Position numbers and translations under genes: made by a program. A stretch of 64,000 bases of DNA from Clostridia bacterium. Its GTDB lineage: Bacteria > Bacillota > Peptococcia > DRI-13 > UBA5745. Below, in pieces: positions 15,934 through 24,275 of this stretch (positions are counted from its first letter, which is position 1; every line of letters starts with the position of its first letter). The notes under the pieces are model-generated. The model was not told the origin of the DNA. It did not search any database and saw only the letters and a list, made by a program, of their open reading frames with translations. Location of the stretch: NCBI GenBank assembly GCA_018436095.1, contig JAHDMJ010000014.1, forward strand, positions 62,001 through 126,000. Reading direction: 5' to 3'.

Positions 15934-17455
15934 TTACCATATCCCCCTCGTACAGGATGATTTCTTCTTCCGTCTGAGAAGCTTTGTCCGCTTCTTGACC
16001 CGCCTTTTTCACTCGCCTTACATAGATAAGGCCCAGTATTTGAATAGTGATTAACGGCGTCATCGCCACCATGGCCACAATACCGAAGGCTTCCGTTAAA
16101 ATATTGCCGCCCAGAGCCTCGCAGGCCCCCATGGCAAAGGGCAGTAAAAAGGTAGCCGTCATCGGGCCGCTGGCCACACCGCCGCTATCAAAAGCTACAC
16201 CGGTAAAAATTTTCGGTACAAAGAAAGATAAGCTTAAGGCCAGGGTATAGCCGGGAATCAAAAGCCAAAAGATCGAAATCCCCGTCAGCAGCCGGGTCAT
16301 AGCCAAACCCAAAGAGATGGCTACACCGATAGAGAGACTAATTTGCATATATTTTTGGGGAATAGCGCCGGCGGATATCTCCTCGACTTGTTTATTTAAG
16401 ACGTGGACTGCCGGCTCTGCCGCCACAATGAAATAGCCGATCAGCATACCTAGAGGAATCAACAGCCATTTAAAAGAGCTGCCGGCAATAGCCGTTCCCA
16501 TAAATTGACCGGCAGGCATAAAGCCCACATTGACTCCGGTAAGAAAAAGCACCAAGCCGATCAGGGTATAGCCCAGTCCAATCGATATCCGGATTACTTC
16601 TCTGCGGGAACAATAGCGGCATGACCACTGAAAAAAGATAAATGCCGCAGCAATAGGCAATATAGCCAATGTCACCTCTTTTAAAAACTGGGGCAGCTCA
16701 AAAGCAAATTGGCGGGCCACATCAGCCATGGTGGTTACTTCGGGAAAGTCTAGACCTTCGTAATTGACCGTTGAGGGATTGTATAAAATCCCCAGAATCA
16801 AGACGGCCAAAATTGGGCCGATACTGCATAAAGCTACCATGCCAAAGCTGTCGTCCTGAGACCCGGGGTCGCTGCGAACGGAAGAAATACCTAAACCCAT
16901 GGCCATGATAAAGGGCACCGTGATAGGCCCCGTAGTGACGCCGCCGCTGTCAAAAGCCACAGCAATAAAGCTTTTTGGCGTGAATATAGCCAAAAGGAAA
17001 ATACCGACATAGAAAAAAATCAGCATTTTGGACAAGCTGATTTGAAATAATGTCCTGAGCATAGCAATCACTAAAAAAATACCTACGCCCACGGCCACTG
17101 TAATAATCAACGTAAAATCCGGTATGGCCGGAACTTGGCGGGCCAGCACCTGCAAATCAGGCTCTGCAATAGTAACGAAAATGCCCATACATAAAAAAAC
17201 CAAAATAATAAGCCAGACTTTTTTCGATTGAGTCATTTTGGCGGCAATACCCTCGCCTATGGGCATCATAGCGATATCCGCACCCAAAGAGAAAAAACCC
17301 ATTCCCAAGATAAGTAATACGGCGCCGGCTAGAAACAGCATCATCGTACCAATAGGCATGGGTGTTATAGAAATACTCATGACAAATACGATAAGTGTGA
17401 TTGGCAGTACGGAAGTCAAGGCTTCCTTGATCTTTTCTTTTAAAATTTTATTCAA
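15926..17455 (-). CDS. DUF1538 family membrane protein, duplicated (putative cation antiporter)
   Basis: 509 residues from TTG at 17455, chosen because AAGGGGTGG precedes it and a longer reading (from 17563) would overlap rlmH. Two homologous halves, each of six or so membrane segments, repeat the signature VAFDSGGVxxGPxT (about residues 180 and 420) and a GMGFFSLGADIAMMPIGE / GYFIVAAEPAVHVLNKQVEE motif pair. In Halomonas a two-gene DUF1538 system has been reported as a Na+/K+:H+ antiporter (from memory, moderate certainty), here both halves are fused. Co-translated with the double PII-like protein downstream. No terminator is visible between it and rlmH, but the 79-base gap could hold a promoter. 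Confidence 0.85.
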   Translation of the reverse strand: MNKILKEKIKEALTSVLPITLIVFVMSISITPMPIGTMMLFLAGAVLLILGMGFFSLGADIAMMPIGEGIAAKMTQSKKVWLIILVFLCMGIFVTIAEPDLQVLARQVPAIPDFTLIITVAVGVGIFLVIAMLRTLFQISLSKMLIFFYVGIFLLAIFTPKSFIAVAFDSGGVTTGPITVPFIMAMGLGISSVRSDPGSQDDSFGMVALCSIGPILAVLILGILYNPSTVNYEGLDFPEVTTMADVARQFAFELPQFLKEVTLAILPIAAAFIFFQWSCRYCSRREVIRISIGLGYTLIGLVLFLTGVNVGFMPAGQFMGTAIAGSSFKWLLIPLGMLIGYFIVAAEPAVHVLNKQVEEISAGAIPQKYMQISLSIGVAISLGLAMTRLLTGISIFWLLIPGYTLALSLSFFVPKIFTGVAFDSGGVASGPMTATFLLPFAMGACEALGGNILTEAFGIVAMVAMTPLITIQILGLIYVRRVKKAGQEADKASQTEEEIILYEGDMVNE

Positions 17456-17534
17456 TAAAAACCACCCCTTTTGTTTTAATCCCTCGTCTTGGCTTACCTC
17501 GCCTATAAATAAGGTCCAGGCAGGAGATGGCCGG

Positions 17535-18020
17535 CTACTTGTGGTAGAGCCGGCCCTGGGCAATCATCTGGCCCCGATAAAGCTGTTCCAGCAGCATCAC
17601 CCGGGCTAATTGATGGGGAAAGGTCATAGGCCCAAAGCTAAGTTGCCAACGGCTTCTGACATAGACCTCAGGAGACAGGCCGTGAGAGCTTCCTATAACA
17701 AAAACCATACGTTTGCTTTCGGGGCTGGAGGCAGGGTCAATAGCCTGGGAAAAGGCGGGAGAATCCATGGTCTTGCCGGCCGGTGACAGCGCCACCACTA
17801 AATCGTCAGGCCGAATCCGGCTCACTATACGCTGGCCTTCCCGGCTCAGGGTCTGCCCGATCAAAGCCGGCACTGCCTCAGCCTTTAAAGGTTCCTCGGC
17901 AATCTCAACGATCTCCACCGGCCGCATGACCGTCATTCTTTTAAGATATTCGGCGCAGGCTTCCCGGTAATACTTCTCTTTAAGACTGCCCACGGCTATA
18001 ACCGCCAGCTTCACTGCCAA
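17535..18020 (-). CDS. rlmH: 23S rRNA (pseudouridine1915-N3)-methyltransferase
   Basis: 161-residue SPOUT methyltransferase. The start MAVKLAVIAVGSLKEKYYREACAEYLKRM is typical; the SAM-binding trefoil knot region shows VFVIGSSHGLSPEV (about 108-121) and LSFGPMTFPHQLARVMLLEQLYRGQMIAQGRLYHK at the C-terminus, the RlmH hallmark ending. It methylates helix 69 of 23S rRNA as a dimer on the 70S ribosome. Length is normal (155-162). It is 13 bases downstream of the YycJ-type hydrolase gene, an arrangement common in Firmicutes. Confidence 0.97.
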   Translation of the reverse strand: MAVKLAVIAVGSLKEKYYREACAEYLKRMTVMRPVEIVEIAEEPLKAEAVPALIGQTLSREGQRIVSRIRPDDLVVALSPAGKTMDSPAFSQAIDPASSPESKRMVFVIGSSHGLSPEVYVRSRWQLSFGPMTFPHQLARVMLLEQLYRGQMIAQGRLYHK

Positions 18021-18033
18021 TTCCTCCGTTTTC

Positions 18034-18810
18034 TTAGATGCTTATACACTCTCCCGGTGTGCAGCGGGGCGCCACCGATAACATCAGCCCTTTGCCCAGA
18101 AGCATTTCGCTTACGGCTTTTAATGCCTTTTCCGGTGTATTGTTTTCCTGACTCAAATGAGCCAGCACTACTTGCCTTGTCTTCCGGCCCAGAATTCTCA
18201 GCAAGCCGGCAGCCGCATCTTCATTGGATAAATGGCCGTCAATGCCGGCTATCCGCTTCTTTAAATAAAAAGGATAGCGGCCTTTGCGCAGCATCTCCAC
18301 GTCGTGATTAGCTTCCAGTACCAGAAGGGGCAGATCCTGCAATATCCGCTCCATCCGGTTGGTAAAAACACCGCAATCCGTGGCGATACCAATGCCCCTA
18401 TCATCATCTTGCCGCAGCACATAACCCACGGATTCCAAGGCATCGTGGGAAGTAGGGAAAGCTTCTAAGTCAATTGAACCGATACGCCATTTTTCCGAGG
18501 GATCAATAATATGTTTATACTCCTGAGGAATCTCCTCAGCGATAGCTCCCATTTCAAACCAGGTGCCTTCCGTAGCGTAAACAGGCAGCTTCAGCCGCCG
18601 GGCCAAGACGCCTACACCGGCAATATGATCCCGATGGGCATGGGTAACTAAAATTGCCGACAACGAAGAGCCATCACCGTAGCCGGCCATGGCCATGTTA
18701 GTCAAAATCCGTTTTCCTGATTGACCGGCATCAATCAAAAGACTGGTTTCACCGGCCCTGACAAAGTGGCAATTGCCCCAGCTCCCACTCATCAAACTGC
18801 AATAATCCAT
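18034..18810 (-). CDS. MBL-fold metallohydrolase, YycJ/WalJ type
   Basis: 258 residues of metallo-beta-lactamase fold. Metal ligands: THAHRDHIAGV (HxHxDH, about 55-62), D in IGIATDCGVF near 140, EANHD near 163 and a C-terminal H in VVLAHLSQENN near 220. The YycJ family start YCSLMSGSWGNCHFV is clear. These enzymes are probable 5' exonuclease-like hydrolases linked to the WalKR region and DNA replication/cell wall control in Firmicutes; here the gene is with rlmH and not with walKR, which is also common in Clostridia. Confidence 0.92.
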   Translation of the reverse strand: MDYCSLMSGSWGNCHFVRAGETSLLIDAGQSGKRILTNMAMAGYGDGSSLSAILVTHAHRDHIAGVGVLARRLKLPVYATEGTWFEMGAIAEEIPQEYKHIIDPSEKWRIGSIDLEAFPTSHDALESVGYVLRQDDDRGIGIATDCGVFTNRMERILQDLPLLVLEANHDVEMLRKGRYPFYLKKRIAGIDGHLSNEDAAAGLLRILGRKTRQVVLAHLSQENNTPEKALKAVSEMLLGKGLMLSVAPRCTPGECISI

Positions 18811-18868
18811 AAGTTATCGGCCTCCATCCTTTTATTGTAGAGGATTTGAGCCGAAAAGGGAAGCCCAT

Positions 18869-19681
18869 CTATTGATAGGAATAAAAAAACTTTTCCTGCC
18901 AAAAGGAAAAGGGCATTCCTGTAGCCTCCTGGAAAGCCTGATCCCAACCCTTTCCCTGCTCTTGCAGCTCAAGAATACCAACGATCCCCTGCCAATCCCA
19001 ATCTGCCAGCATTTGCTCAAAGGCAGCATAAGACATATGGTAAGCGCAAAGCTGGGTAGCATGACGGTCAAACATGGAATCCAAACCGGATAAATGGGGG
19101 ACCTGTACGCCTTCATCAATTTCTTTCATCGGCATTACCAAATCTTCCCCTGCCGGCACCGGCAAGGCATAGCCCGTCAGCCTGTATTCTGCGTATTGGG
19201 CAAAACCTTCCGAAAACCAACGGGGGGCCCGGCCGCCGGAAGCCCGGTCTATCACCCAATGCCCCAGTTCGTGGCTGAGAGGGGGATTCTCCCCCTCCAC
19301 ATCCAAAATAACCACATTACCCAGCCAATAATAACCGGCCGTACGCCGCTGGGTACTGTTAAAAACAGACCCCGGCAATTGCGGCCCGCCCAAAAAAATC
19401 CGCACCGGCGAATTGGCGCCTTTGGGCGCCTCTTCATTTGCCGTCTCCGGATTTGCCTCCGCAGAAAGCCAGCCCTGCATTTCTTCCAGCCAGGCCTGGC
19501 CCTGGATTAAAAACGTCTCCGCCTCCGCACCATAACGCTGGGGATAGATAATCATGATATCCCCCTGGAGCTGATGGTTAAAGTCCCTGGGCCACATTGC
19601 CGTAAAAAAACACAAGGCAGCTATACCGCCGATCAGCAGCCATAATTTCTTTTTCAATAATTTTTTTTTCGAATTTGTCAT
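18869..19681 (-). CDS. Membrane-anchored gluzincin peptidase (peptidase MA-like)
   Basis: 270 residues. N-terminal KKKLLKKKLWLLIGGIAALCFFTAMW is a signal anchor; the domain is outside. The zinc motif is PLSHELGHW (about 132-140, HExxH) with the third ligand in WFSEGFAQYAEY about 22 residues later, the gluzincin arrangement. A C-terminal helical part includes SYAAFEQMLADW. Substrate unknown; related proteins in Clostridia are often predicted cell-surface peptidases. Monocistronic-looking: 58 bases before the hydrolase gene and 137 after the next gene on the left. Confidence 0.82.
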   Translation of the reverse strand: MTNSKKKLLKKKLWLLIGGIAALCFFTAMWPRDFNHQLQGDIMIIYPQRYGAEAETFLIQGQAWLEEMQGWLSAEANPETANEEAPKGANSPVRIFLGGPQLPGSVFNSTQRRTAGYYWLGNVVILDVEGENPPLSHELGHWVIDRASGGRAPRWFSEGFAQYAEYRLTGYALPVPAGEDLVMPMKEIDEGVQVPHLSGLDSMFDRHATQLCAYHMSYAAFEQMLADWDWQGIVGILELQEQGKGWDQAFQEATGMPFSFWQEKFFYSYQ

Positions 19682-19818
19682 GACGGCACACCTCTTTTAG
19701 GTTCATGTCTTCATGCTTTCTTATAAAAACGGGATAAAACTGAATGATGTAATTATATCATAATTTTCAATTTCTTTCTTACGGTAAGTTATGGGAACAC
19801 GGTTATCATTGCCGTTAT

Positions 19819-21621
19819 TCAGAGCCGGTCTCCGGGATAGATATTCTCAAATGCGGCGACGTATTCCCGCCCAAAGATGCAGGTGAATTCAAAGACAGCC
19901 GCATCCACGGCGTCTTCTCCCTCCGCACCCAGCAAATAGATGATCTCGCCGCCAACACTGTGTACTACGTGCCCGATGTGATAATTAAAATCGTGCACAC
20001 AGCTGTTTCCAAGCTCTGCTTTTTTTCGAGCAATCTGCGCTTCCTCCTCCGGCGTCAGCTTTACCTTCCAGTCAAATTGGCAGGATTCCGCTCCCCAGGT
20101 GAGGTTGGAAATTACCTCACAATCAAATGAAGAATTGAAGCCTCGAATCACAGCCGCATCAATACAAGTGCAAAAGTACTTGCCGTATTCCAGCAGACCG
20201 TGCTTTCTCCAGTAGTCGTTCCACCCGCATTTTGGAGAACGGGAGACGGCTGTGGCCGGTGTGGAAAAGGTGCCAAATTCCATTTCTCCAGGTGCTGCCC
20301 GCCATTCCCCATAGGCCTGGCTGTTGATAAAATCCAGCCGGTCACCGCGAAGAATCACCCGGGCTGCCATTCGTGTTCCACGTTCCTCCCCCAGACGCTT
20401 TACCCCTACTACAAAGGCATTACGTCCCCCATCCCCGGCATAGGTAATTGCATATTTAGCAAGGAGCCCCAGCATTACCGCATGTTGTTCCAACCCATTA
20501 TCCCGTTTTTCCGAATGCTGCGCCAGACGGCTGCCATGCTCCGCCACATCCTGGGTCAGATCATGATACAAGGCTTCCAGCGTGCGGTATACCTGTGCAG
20601 GGTCAGTGTCATTGATAGCCCCAAAGAACAGGGAGAGCTGCGGTTTAATTTTCTGGGTCAGAAAAATTTCCGCCCGTTCGGTTATGCCGCCTTTGGTAGC
20701 ATGCTTGCGGGTATTATACAAAATGGTTCGCCTGGTTTCCAAAGCCGTTACCCGGAACTGCTGTGAAATGGTTGCCGCCTGATTGGCCCTTGCTTCTTCC
20801 GGGGGCACCCCTTTTTCAGCCAGGGCCCGCACCGTTCCGTCAAAGATGCCCCGCCGGACTGAATCCAGCATCTGCCTTAACTTTTGTTCTCTGCCTTCTT
20901 TTGGCACAACGGGGTCTCCTTGCTGAAGCCCGTATAGTATGCAAGCTAAATGATGAACTGCCCCTTCATCGCCGTCAAAGAGAATATCGGCAATGGCAAA
21001 GATGGTATCCGGTATCACATAACTTGCGATGACTCCCGCAAGGGTTTCCAGTAGCAGCGCAGGCTGTTGGATATTCAACATGCCGAATGGCGCAAAAAAA
21101 TCGTAGAGGCGGGCGAGGTTTTCGCCGCTCCACTGTTCACCCTCAGGAAAGGACAGCAGTGTAAATCCTGCCCGTGAAATATCCACATCGCCTGCTGTAC
21201 GAAACATATTAGGAATGATGTTAACCACATTGATATCCTCCCCCAGCAGTTTCTGATATGCGCTGCCAGAGGGCTTGGGTGGAAATGCATAAATATCAGG
21301 CAGTGATTCCCCCGCTTGCCGCAGTTCCTGAAAATACGGCATTAGGATATCTTCGATTAAAGCAGGGGCTGCCGTGGGAGGCGGTGCAAAAATAATAATA
21401 TCCGGCTTGCCATCCCGCAAAGCTCCGGCATTGTCTCCCAGATACACCGGAAAGCCCAGTTCTTTGCGCTTGCGTTCAATATCCGCCTCGTCTAACGTGA
21501 CGCCGATCATATGGGTCCCGGTCTGATCCCCCAGCAGAGCCTGATAGCCAGGCAGTACATATTCTGCGATATAGCCCAGGCCAATAATCACAATCCTTGG
21601 CGCCTGCACGTTTTTGTTCAT
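19819..21621 (-). CDS. Fusion: pyrroline-5-carboxylate-reductase-like domain + L-2-amino-thiazoline-4-carboxylate hydrolase-like domain
   Basis: 600 residues. N-terminal part (about 1-270) is ProC-like: Rossmann start RIVIIGLGYIAEYVLPGY, DIIIFAPPPTAA, NVVNIIPNMFRTAGDVDISRAGFTLL and a helical section QPALLLETLAGVIASYVIPDTIFAIADIL. The C-terminal part (about 340-590) resembles the ATC hydrolase family: GLEQHAVMLGLLAKYAITYAGD..NAFVVGVKRLGEERGTRMA near 375-415, the cysteine-rich FCTCIDAAVIRGFN near 495, LTWGAESCQFDWKV near 523 and HDFNYHIGHVVHSV near 555. In Pseudomonas that enzyme opens the thiazoline ring to N-carbamoyl-L-cysteine. It lies 28 bases after a genuine proC and an ABC importer operon. 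The combination is unusual; the ATC assignment rests on recalled motifs (moderate confidence). Confidence 0.68.
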   Translation of the reverse strand: MNKNVQAPRIVIIGLGYIAEYVLPGYQALLGDQTGTHMIGVTLDEADIERKRKELGFPVYLGDNAGALRDGKPDIIIFAPPPTAAPALIEDILMPYFQELRQAGESLPDIYAFPPKPSGSAYQKLLGEDINVVNIIPNMFRTAGDVDISRAGFTLLSFPEGEQWSGENLARLYDFFAPFGMLNIQQPALLLETLAGVIASYVIPDTIFAIADILFDGDEGAVHHLACILYGLQQGDPVVPKEGREQKLRQMLDSVRRGIFDGTVRALAEKGVPPEEARANQAATISQQFRVTALETRRTILYNTRKHATKGGITERAEIFLTQKIKPQLSLFFGAINDTDPAQVYRTLEALYHDLTQDVAEHGSRLAQHSEKRDNGLEQHAVMLGLLAKYAITYAGDGGRNAFVVGVKRLGEERGTRMAARVILRGDRLDFINSQAYGEWRAAPGEMEFGTFSTPATAVSRSPKCGWNDYWRKHGLLEYGKYFCTCIDAAVIRGFNSSFDCEVISNLTWGAESCQFDWKVKLTPEEEAQIARKKAELGNSCVHDFNYHIGHVVHSVGGEIIYLLGAEGEDAVDAAVFEFTCIFGREYVAAFENIYPGDRL

Positions 21622-21649
21622 AAAACAAATCTCTCCTTGTCTAATTGTA

Positions 21650-22453
21650 TCAATGTTTGTTTAAGCGTTTGGATTTCTCTGAACTGCTCACCACGGCATC
21701 CGCCACCGCAGCCCGCATTCCCTTGCGTTCCAGGGCCAGAATTCCCTCAATGGTGGTGCCTCCCGGGGAGCACACTGCATCCTTAACCGCAGCGGGATGC
21801 ATCCCGGCGTCCAGAATAAGCTTGGCGGTTCCCAGCACGGTCTGCGCCGCAAGCCGGTATGCAGATTCGCGTTTCAGCCCCTGCTGAACACCGCCGTCCG
21901 CCAAGGCCTCTACAAACATGGCAACATAGGCGGGAGCGCCTCCCGAAAGACCGGTTACCGCATCCATCAGTTCCTCGCCGACCCATTCCACCATTCCGAT
22001 TTCGGAAAGCCAACGTTCAACCGTTTCCTGTTCCGCCTGGGTCAGCGTAGTGTCCAATGAAAAGCCGAACACTCCCGCACTTACCAGAGCGGGTGTATTG
22101 GGCATAATGCGCAAAATGCGCACCGGTGTTCCTGCCCATTCCAACAACGATTTATGATCTACGCCCGCAACAATTGACAGCAGCGCCTTGCCCGAAGCAG
22201 CGCCTCGGGTGGCTTCCAGCGCCCCTCGGGCAACATTCGGCTTAACCGCCAAAAGGATATAATCCACGCTCTCGCATAGCGCATGTTCACTGTCCGCAAT
22301 CACCGCACCCAGCTCTTTGGCAGCTTGCACGGCAGGCTGTGCTATATCGTAAACTATAAGGCTGGAAGCCTTCACGGCGTCTGCCTTAACCAGTCCCTGG
22401 GCTATGGCCTTTCCCATATTGCCAAAGCCGAGGAATCCCAACGTACCGCTCAT
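21650..22453 (-). CDS. proC: Pyrroline-5-carboxylate reductase
   Basis: 267 residues. Rossmann start LGFLGFGNMGKAIAQGLVKA, the NADP-site DYILLAVKPNVA near 68, RILRIMPNTPALVSAGV near 110 (family I-M-P-N-x-P), and the dimerisation domain ending with LSGGAPAYVAMFVEALADGGV (about 167-187) and VCSPGGTTIEGILALERKGMRAAVADAV (about 225-252). Reduces pyrroline-5-carboxylate to proline with NAD(P)H; length is standard. Its place between an ABC importer and a ProC/ATC-hydrolase-like fusion suggests it may act on a related cyclic imine (a thiazoline- or pyrroline-type acid) and not only in proline synthesis (inference). Confidence 0.9.
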   Translation of the reverse strand: MSGTLGFLGFGNMGKAIAQGLVKADAVKASSLIVYDIAQPAVQAAKELGAVIADSEHALCESVDYILLAVKPNVARGALEATRGAASGKALLSIVAGVDHKSLLEWAGTPVRILRIMPNTPALVSAGVFGFSLDTTLTQAEQETVERWLSEIGMVEWVGEELMDAVTGLSGGAPAYVAMFVEALADGGVQQGLKRESAYRLAAQTVLGTAKLILDAGMHPAAVKDAVCSPGGTTIEGILALERKGMRAAVADAVVSSSEKSKRLNKH

Positions 22454-22486
22454 AATAGAAAATCCTCCTTGAAGTGAATCGGGCGC

Positions 22487-23374
22487 TTAGCGCCACTTAA
22501 TTAAGGCGTTGCGCAGCAAACGAATGAGCACATTGAGCATCGTAACCACAAAGCCGATCACAATAATGCCCGCTACAACACGCGTATAGTCTGCAAAGTC
22601 CGAATAATATTTGACATACCAGCCAAGCCCCGAGGTTGCGCCGATCATCTCTGCAGCGGTAAGCACCATAAACGAGGTGGATACCGATACGGTCAAGCTG
22701 TTAAACAGCATAGGCAAGCTATTGGGAAGCAGCACATAGGCAAACATGCCAATAGTTTTGATGTTTAGCGTGCGTGCGGAGTCCATAATTTTTTTATCCA
22801 CACTTGACACACTTAGAATCATATTCATGAAGACGCTCCAAAAGATGCTGCTGAAAATAACAAAGATGGAGGCGCTGCGAAAGCTTGGCAGGAGGGCCAC
22901 CGCATAGGGTGAATAGATGATGGGCGGAATGGGACTGAGCACCTTGGCAATGGGGAACAGTGCCTTGCGGGCATTCTCAAACCAACCAACCAGCATGCCC
23001 AGCACAATACCTAATGTAAGCGCCAGAAAAAAGCTCAGGAACAGCAGACGCAGGGACGACACTACTCCCATGGAAATCCGCTGAAAATCAGTGATATAAA
23101 GGGCAAATACCTTCTGGGGGATGGGGTAAAGCATGGTATTAACACCGTCCACGCGGGTGGTGTAATATTCCCACAGATCAAGAAATGCCATGACGATAAT
23201 ACCGATGTTGGTTGCCGCAGAGGAGTGGCGTTTCAAAATCAGAACGACTTCAATAGCGCCCGCCGCAAGCAAGAACTCCCAATAGCTGGGCACCTCCACA
23301 TTGGAGGGAAGCAGTATCAGGGCAACAAGTAAAAGAAATAACAAATGGGGAAGCAGGCGATAGAGCTTTTTCAC
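22487..23374 (-). CDS. ABC transporter permease, SsuC/TauC/ThiX type
   Basis: 295 residues with about seven hydrophobic segments; the family motif for ATPase contact (EAA loop) is at MDSARTLNIKTIGMFAYVLLPNSLP near 195-218. N-terminal LLPHLLFLLLVALILLPSNVEVPSYW is the first membrane span. Typical single-permease importer of the nitrate/sulfonate/taurine/thiamin-precursor group. Start overlaps the ATPase gene by 4 bases. Substrate unknown; in the context of an ATC-hydrolase-like enzyme, a small sulfur or nitrogen heterocycle is a reasonable guess. Confidence 0.9.
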   Translation of the reverse strand: MKKLYRLLPHLLFLLLVALILLPSNVEVPSYWEFLLAAGAIEVVLILKRHSSAATNIGIIVMAFLDLWEYYTTRVDGVNTMLYPIPQKVFALYITDFQRISMGVVSSLRLLFLSFFLALTLGIVLGMLVGWFENARKALFPIAKVLSPIPPIIYSPYAVALLPSFRSASIFVIFSSIFWSVFMNMILSVSSVDKKIMDSARTLNIKTIGMFAYVLLPNSLPMLFNSLTVSVSTSFMVLTAAEMIGATSGLGWYVKYYSDFADYTRVVAGIIVIGFVVTMLNVLIRLLRNALIKWR

Positions 23375-24171
23375 AGGTACACCTCCGCTCCCCCAATTTG
23401 GTTGGCAACATTCTGATAAAATAAAGACATGATCTGGCGGCGCAGCGCACGGTATTCATCAGTATCAAAAATTTCATTGCGTATGCGGGGACGACTAAAG
23501 GGGACAGCGATTTCCTGCCCTATGCGTTTATTATTCATGAAAAATATCCGGTCTGAAAGTAAAATCCCTTCGTCCACATCATGAGTGACAAACACGATTG
23601 TTTTTACATGCTCATCCCTTTGCAGCAGGTTCAGCAACAGGTCCTGAAGCACCATTTTGTTTTTTGCATCTACTGCGCCGAAGGGCTCATCCATTAGAAG
23701 AATTTCCGGCTGCATGGCAAGCGTCCGCGCAATGGCTACCCGCTGCTGCATACCTCCCGAAAGCTGATAGGGATATTTATTTTCAAAGCCCTCCAGCCCC
23801 ACTTTGTTTAGGTATTCCTGGGCCAGACTTTCCGCTTCCCGCTTAGGGATCTTCTCCCTTGCATGATTGATGCCCAAGATAACATTGCATCGTGCCGTCA
23901 TCCATGGGAACAGGGAATAGTGCTGAAACACAACCCCCCGGTCGGAACCCGGGCTTTTTATTTGATGGCCGTCAATCAGGACTTTGCCTTCGGAGGGATG
24001 GTTAAGGCCCGAAAGCACACCCAGTGCGGTACTTTTTCCGCAGCCGCTTGAACCGATCAGGGACACAAACTCCCCCTCTTTCACGGAAAAGCTGAGTCTG
24101 TCCAGTGCGTGAAATCGCTTTCCGTTATCCATATAATCCAGACTGATGTCAATTACTTCAATTTTATTCAT
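23371..24171 (-). CDS. ABC transporter ATP-binding protein, SsuB/TauB type
   Basis: 266 residues from ATG at 24171, chosen because GTGGAGAG precedes it at suitable distance (an in-frame GTG at 24189 would place it in that site). Walker [10 protein letters not shown] (about 37-45), Q-loop [11 protein letters not shown] near 82, signature [16 protein letters not shown] near 140, Walker [16 protein letters not shown] near 160, switch histidine [18 protein letters not shown] near 197. The C-terminal part [10 protein letters not shown] is typical of taurine/sulfonate-type ATPases. Follows the receptor gene after a strong stem-loop. Confidence 0.93.
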   Translation of the reverse strand: MNKIEVIDISLDYMDNGKRFHALDRLSFSVKEGEFVSLIGSSGCGKSTALGVLSGLNHPSEGKVLIDGHQIKSPGSDRGVVFQHYSLFPWMTARCNVILGINHAREKIPKREAESLAQEYLNKVGLEGFENKYPYQLSGGMQQRVAIARTLAMQPEILLMDEPFGAVDAKNKMVLQDLLLNLLQRDEHVKTIVFVTHDVDEGILLSDRIFFMNNKRIGQEIAVPFSRPRIRNEIFDTDEYRALRRQIMSLFYQNVANQIGGAEVYL

Positions 24172-24214
24172 TGCTTTGGCACTCTCCACATTTTGGCTGC
24201 ATTATCCTTTCCTG

Positions 24215-24262
24215 AAAGACAAATGGGAAGATTGCGGCAGCGTGATCTTCCCATTTGTCTTT
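24215..24262 (-). promoter_or_regulatory. Intercistronic stem-loop between receptor and ATPase genes
   Basis: AAAGACAAATGGGAAGAT (24215-24232) and ATCTTCCCATTTGTCTTT (24245-24262) are a perfect 18-bp inverted repeat with a 12-base loop. On the transcribed minus strand only three T follow, so it is probably a partial attenuator or 3' stabiliser raising receptor expression. Confidence 0.75.
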
Positions 24263-24275
24263 TTGCTGCAAGAAA

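Noticed and set aside
17456-17563. Longer N-terminus for the DUF1538 protein
   Set aside because: Would overlap rlmH by 29 bases and lacks a ribosome site, whereas TTG 17455 has one.
19682-19818. Promoter for the zinc peptidase in the gap
   Set aside because: A TATAAT is present on the minus strand but no -35 at proper distance, so I do not list it.
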